Notes under the pieces: model-generated
What the model was told of the DNA's origin: nothing
The model's database searches: none
Seen by the model: the letters and a program-made list of their open reading frames with translations, nothing else
Program-made: the position numbers and the translations under genes
Part shown: positions 6,712-6,816 of the stretch, piece by piece
Numbering within the stretch: position 1 is the stretch's first letter
Layout of the letters: each line of letters starts with the position of its first letter
Assembly: GCA_027061865.1 (NCBI GenBank)
Contig: JAMOVZ010000373.1
Coordinates: 1 to 6,816, forward strand
Reading direction: 5' to 3'
DNA length: 6,816 nucleotides
Origin: Desulfobacterales bacterium
Lineage (GTDB): Bacteria > Desulfobacterota > DSM-4660 > Desulfatiglandales > Desulfatiglandaceae

Positions 6712-6816
6712 GGCCAGAGTGCATAGGAAAGATTATTGTGCTGATCCTTCCATATACCGGGTAGAGGTGTCTGAGCACTGATCTTGTGGCTGAACCATGT
6801 GACTTCCTTCGAATCT

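Noticed and set aside
6755..6816. tRNA gene running off the right edge, suggested by TTCGAAT at 6808-6814
   Set aside because: The base before TTCGAAT is C and cannot pair with the C that follows, so the T stem fails, and no clear acceptor, D or anticodon stem is seen upstream.

Overview
The window looks like a chromosomal fragment from an anaerobic bacterium, most likely of the Desulfobacterota (deltaproteobacterial) type. This is inferred from the gene content. There is a membrane-bound heterodisulfide-reductase-like (Hdr-like) iron-sulfur/cytochrome module of the kind common in sulfate reducers and syntrophs. There is a helix-turn-helix regulator with a Cys/Trp-rich tail typical of that group, and a metY-metX-metW route that makes homocysteine directly from sulfide. 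I see no insertion sequence, CRISPR array, rRNA or tRNA.

Left part, minus strand (1-2844). Reading leftward from about 2844 are a 592-residue membrane protein and a 287-residue HdrB-like protein, joined by an ATGA stop/start overlap. The membrane protein carries a NarI/HdrE-type heme b domain, a periplasmic c-type heme site and four [4Fe-4S] cluster motifs. HdrB has two CCG cysteine motifs. A Rho-independent terminator lies against the hdrB stop codon. Beyond it, running off the left edge, is the first part of another minus-strand gene (110 bases), possibly a QueG-like iron-sulfur protein.

Middle (2845-3075). This is a divergent intergenic region of 231 bases. It holds a perfect 7-5-7 inverted repeat and an overlapping 5-4-5 inverted repeat, lying across a probable minus-strand promoter. 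A good plus-strand -35 box (TTGACA) sits nearer the right-hand gene.

Right part, plus strand (3076-6580). Four tightly packed genes form a likely operon: an XRE-type regulator with a ten-cysteine composition, metY (O-acetylhomoserine sulfhydrylase), metX (homoserine O-acetyltransferase) and metW. The regulator overlaps the start of metY, and metX overlaps metW. MetX makes O-acetylhomoserine, MetY condenses it with sulfide to homocysteine, and MetW is the usual partner of MetX. The last 236 bases hold only a doubtful 41-codon reading frame and a weak hairpin.

The most interesting features are the fused Hdr-type membrane subunit with its own c-type heme, and the cysteine-rich regulator that shares a palindrome-containing control region with that operon while being fused to sulfur-assimilation genes. 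The link between the two halves is a hypothesis only.
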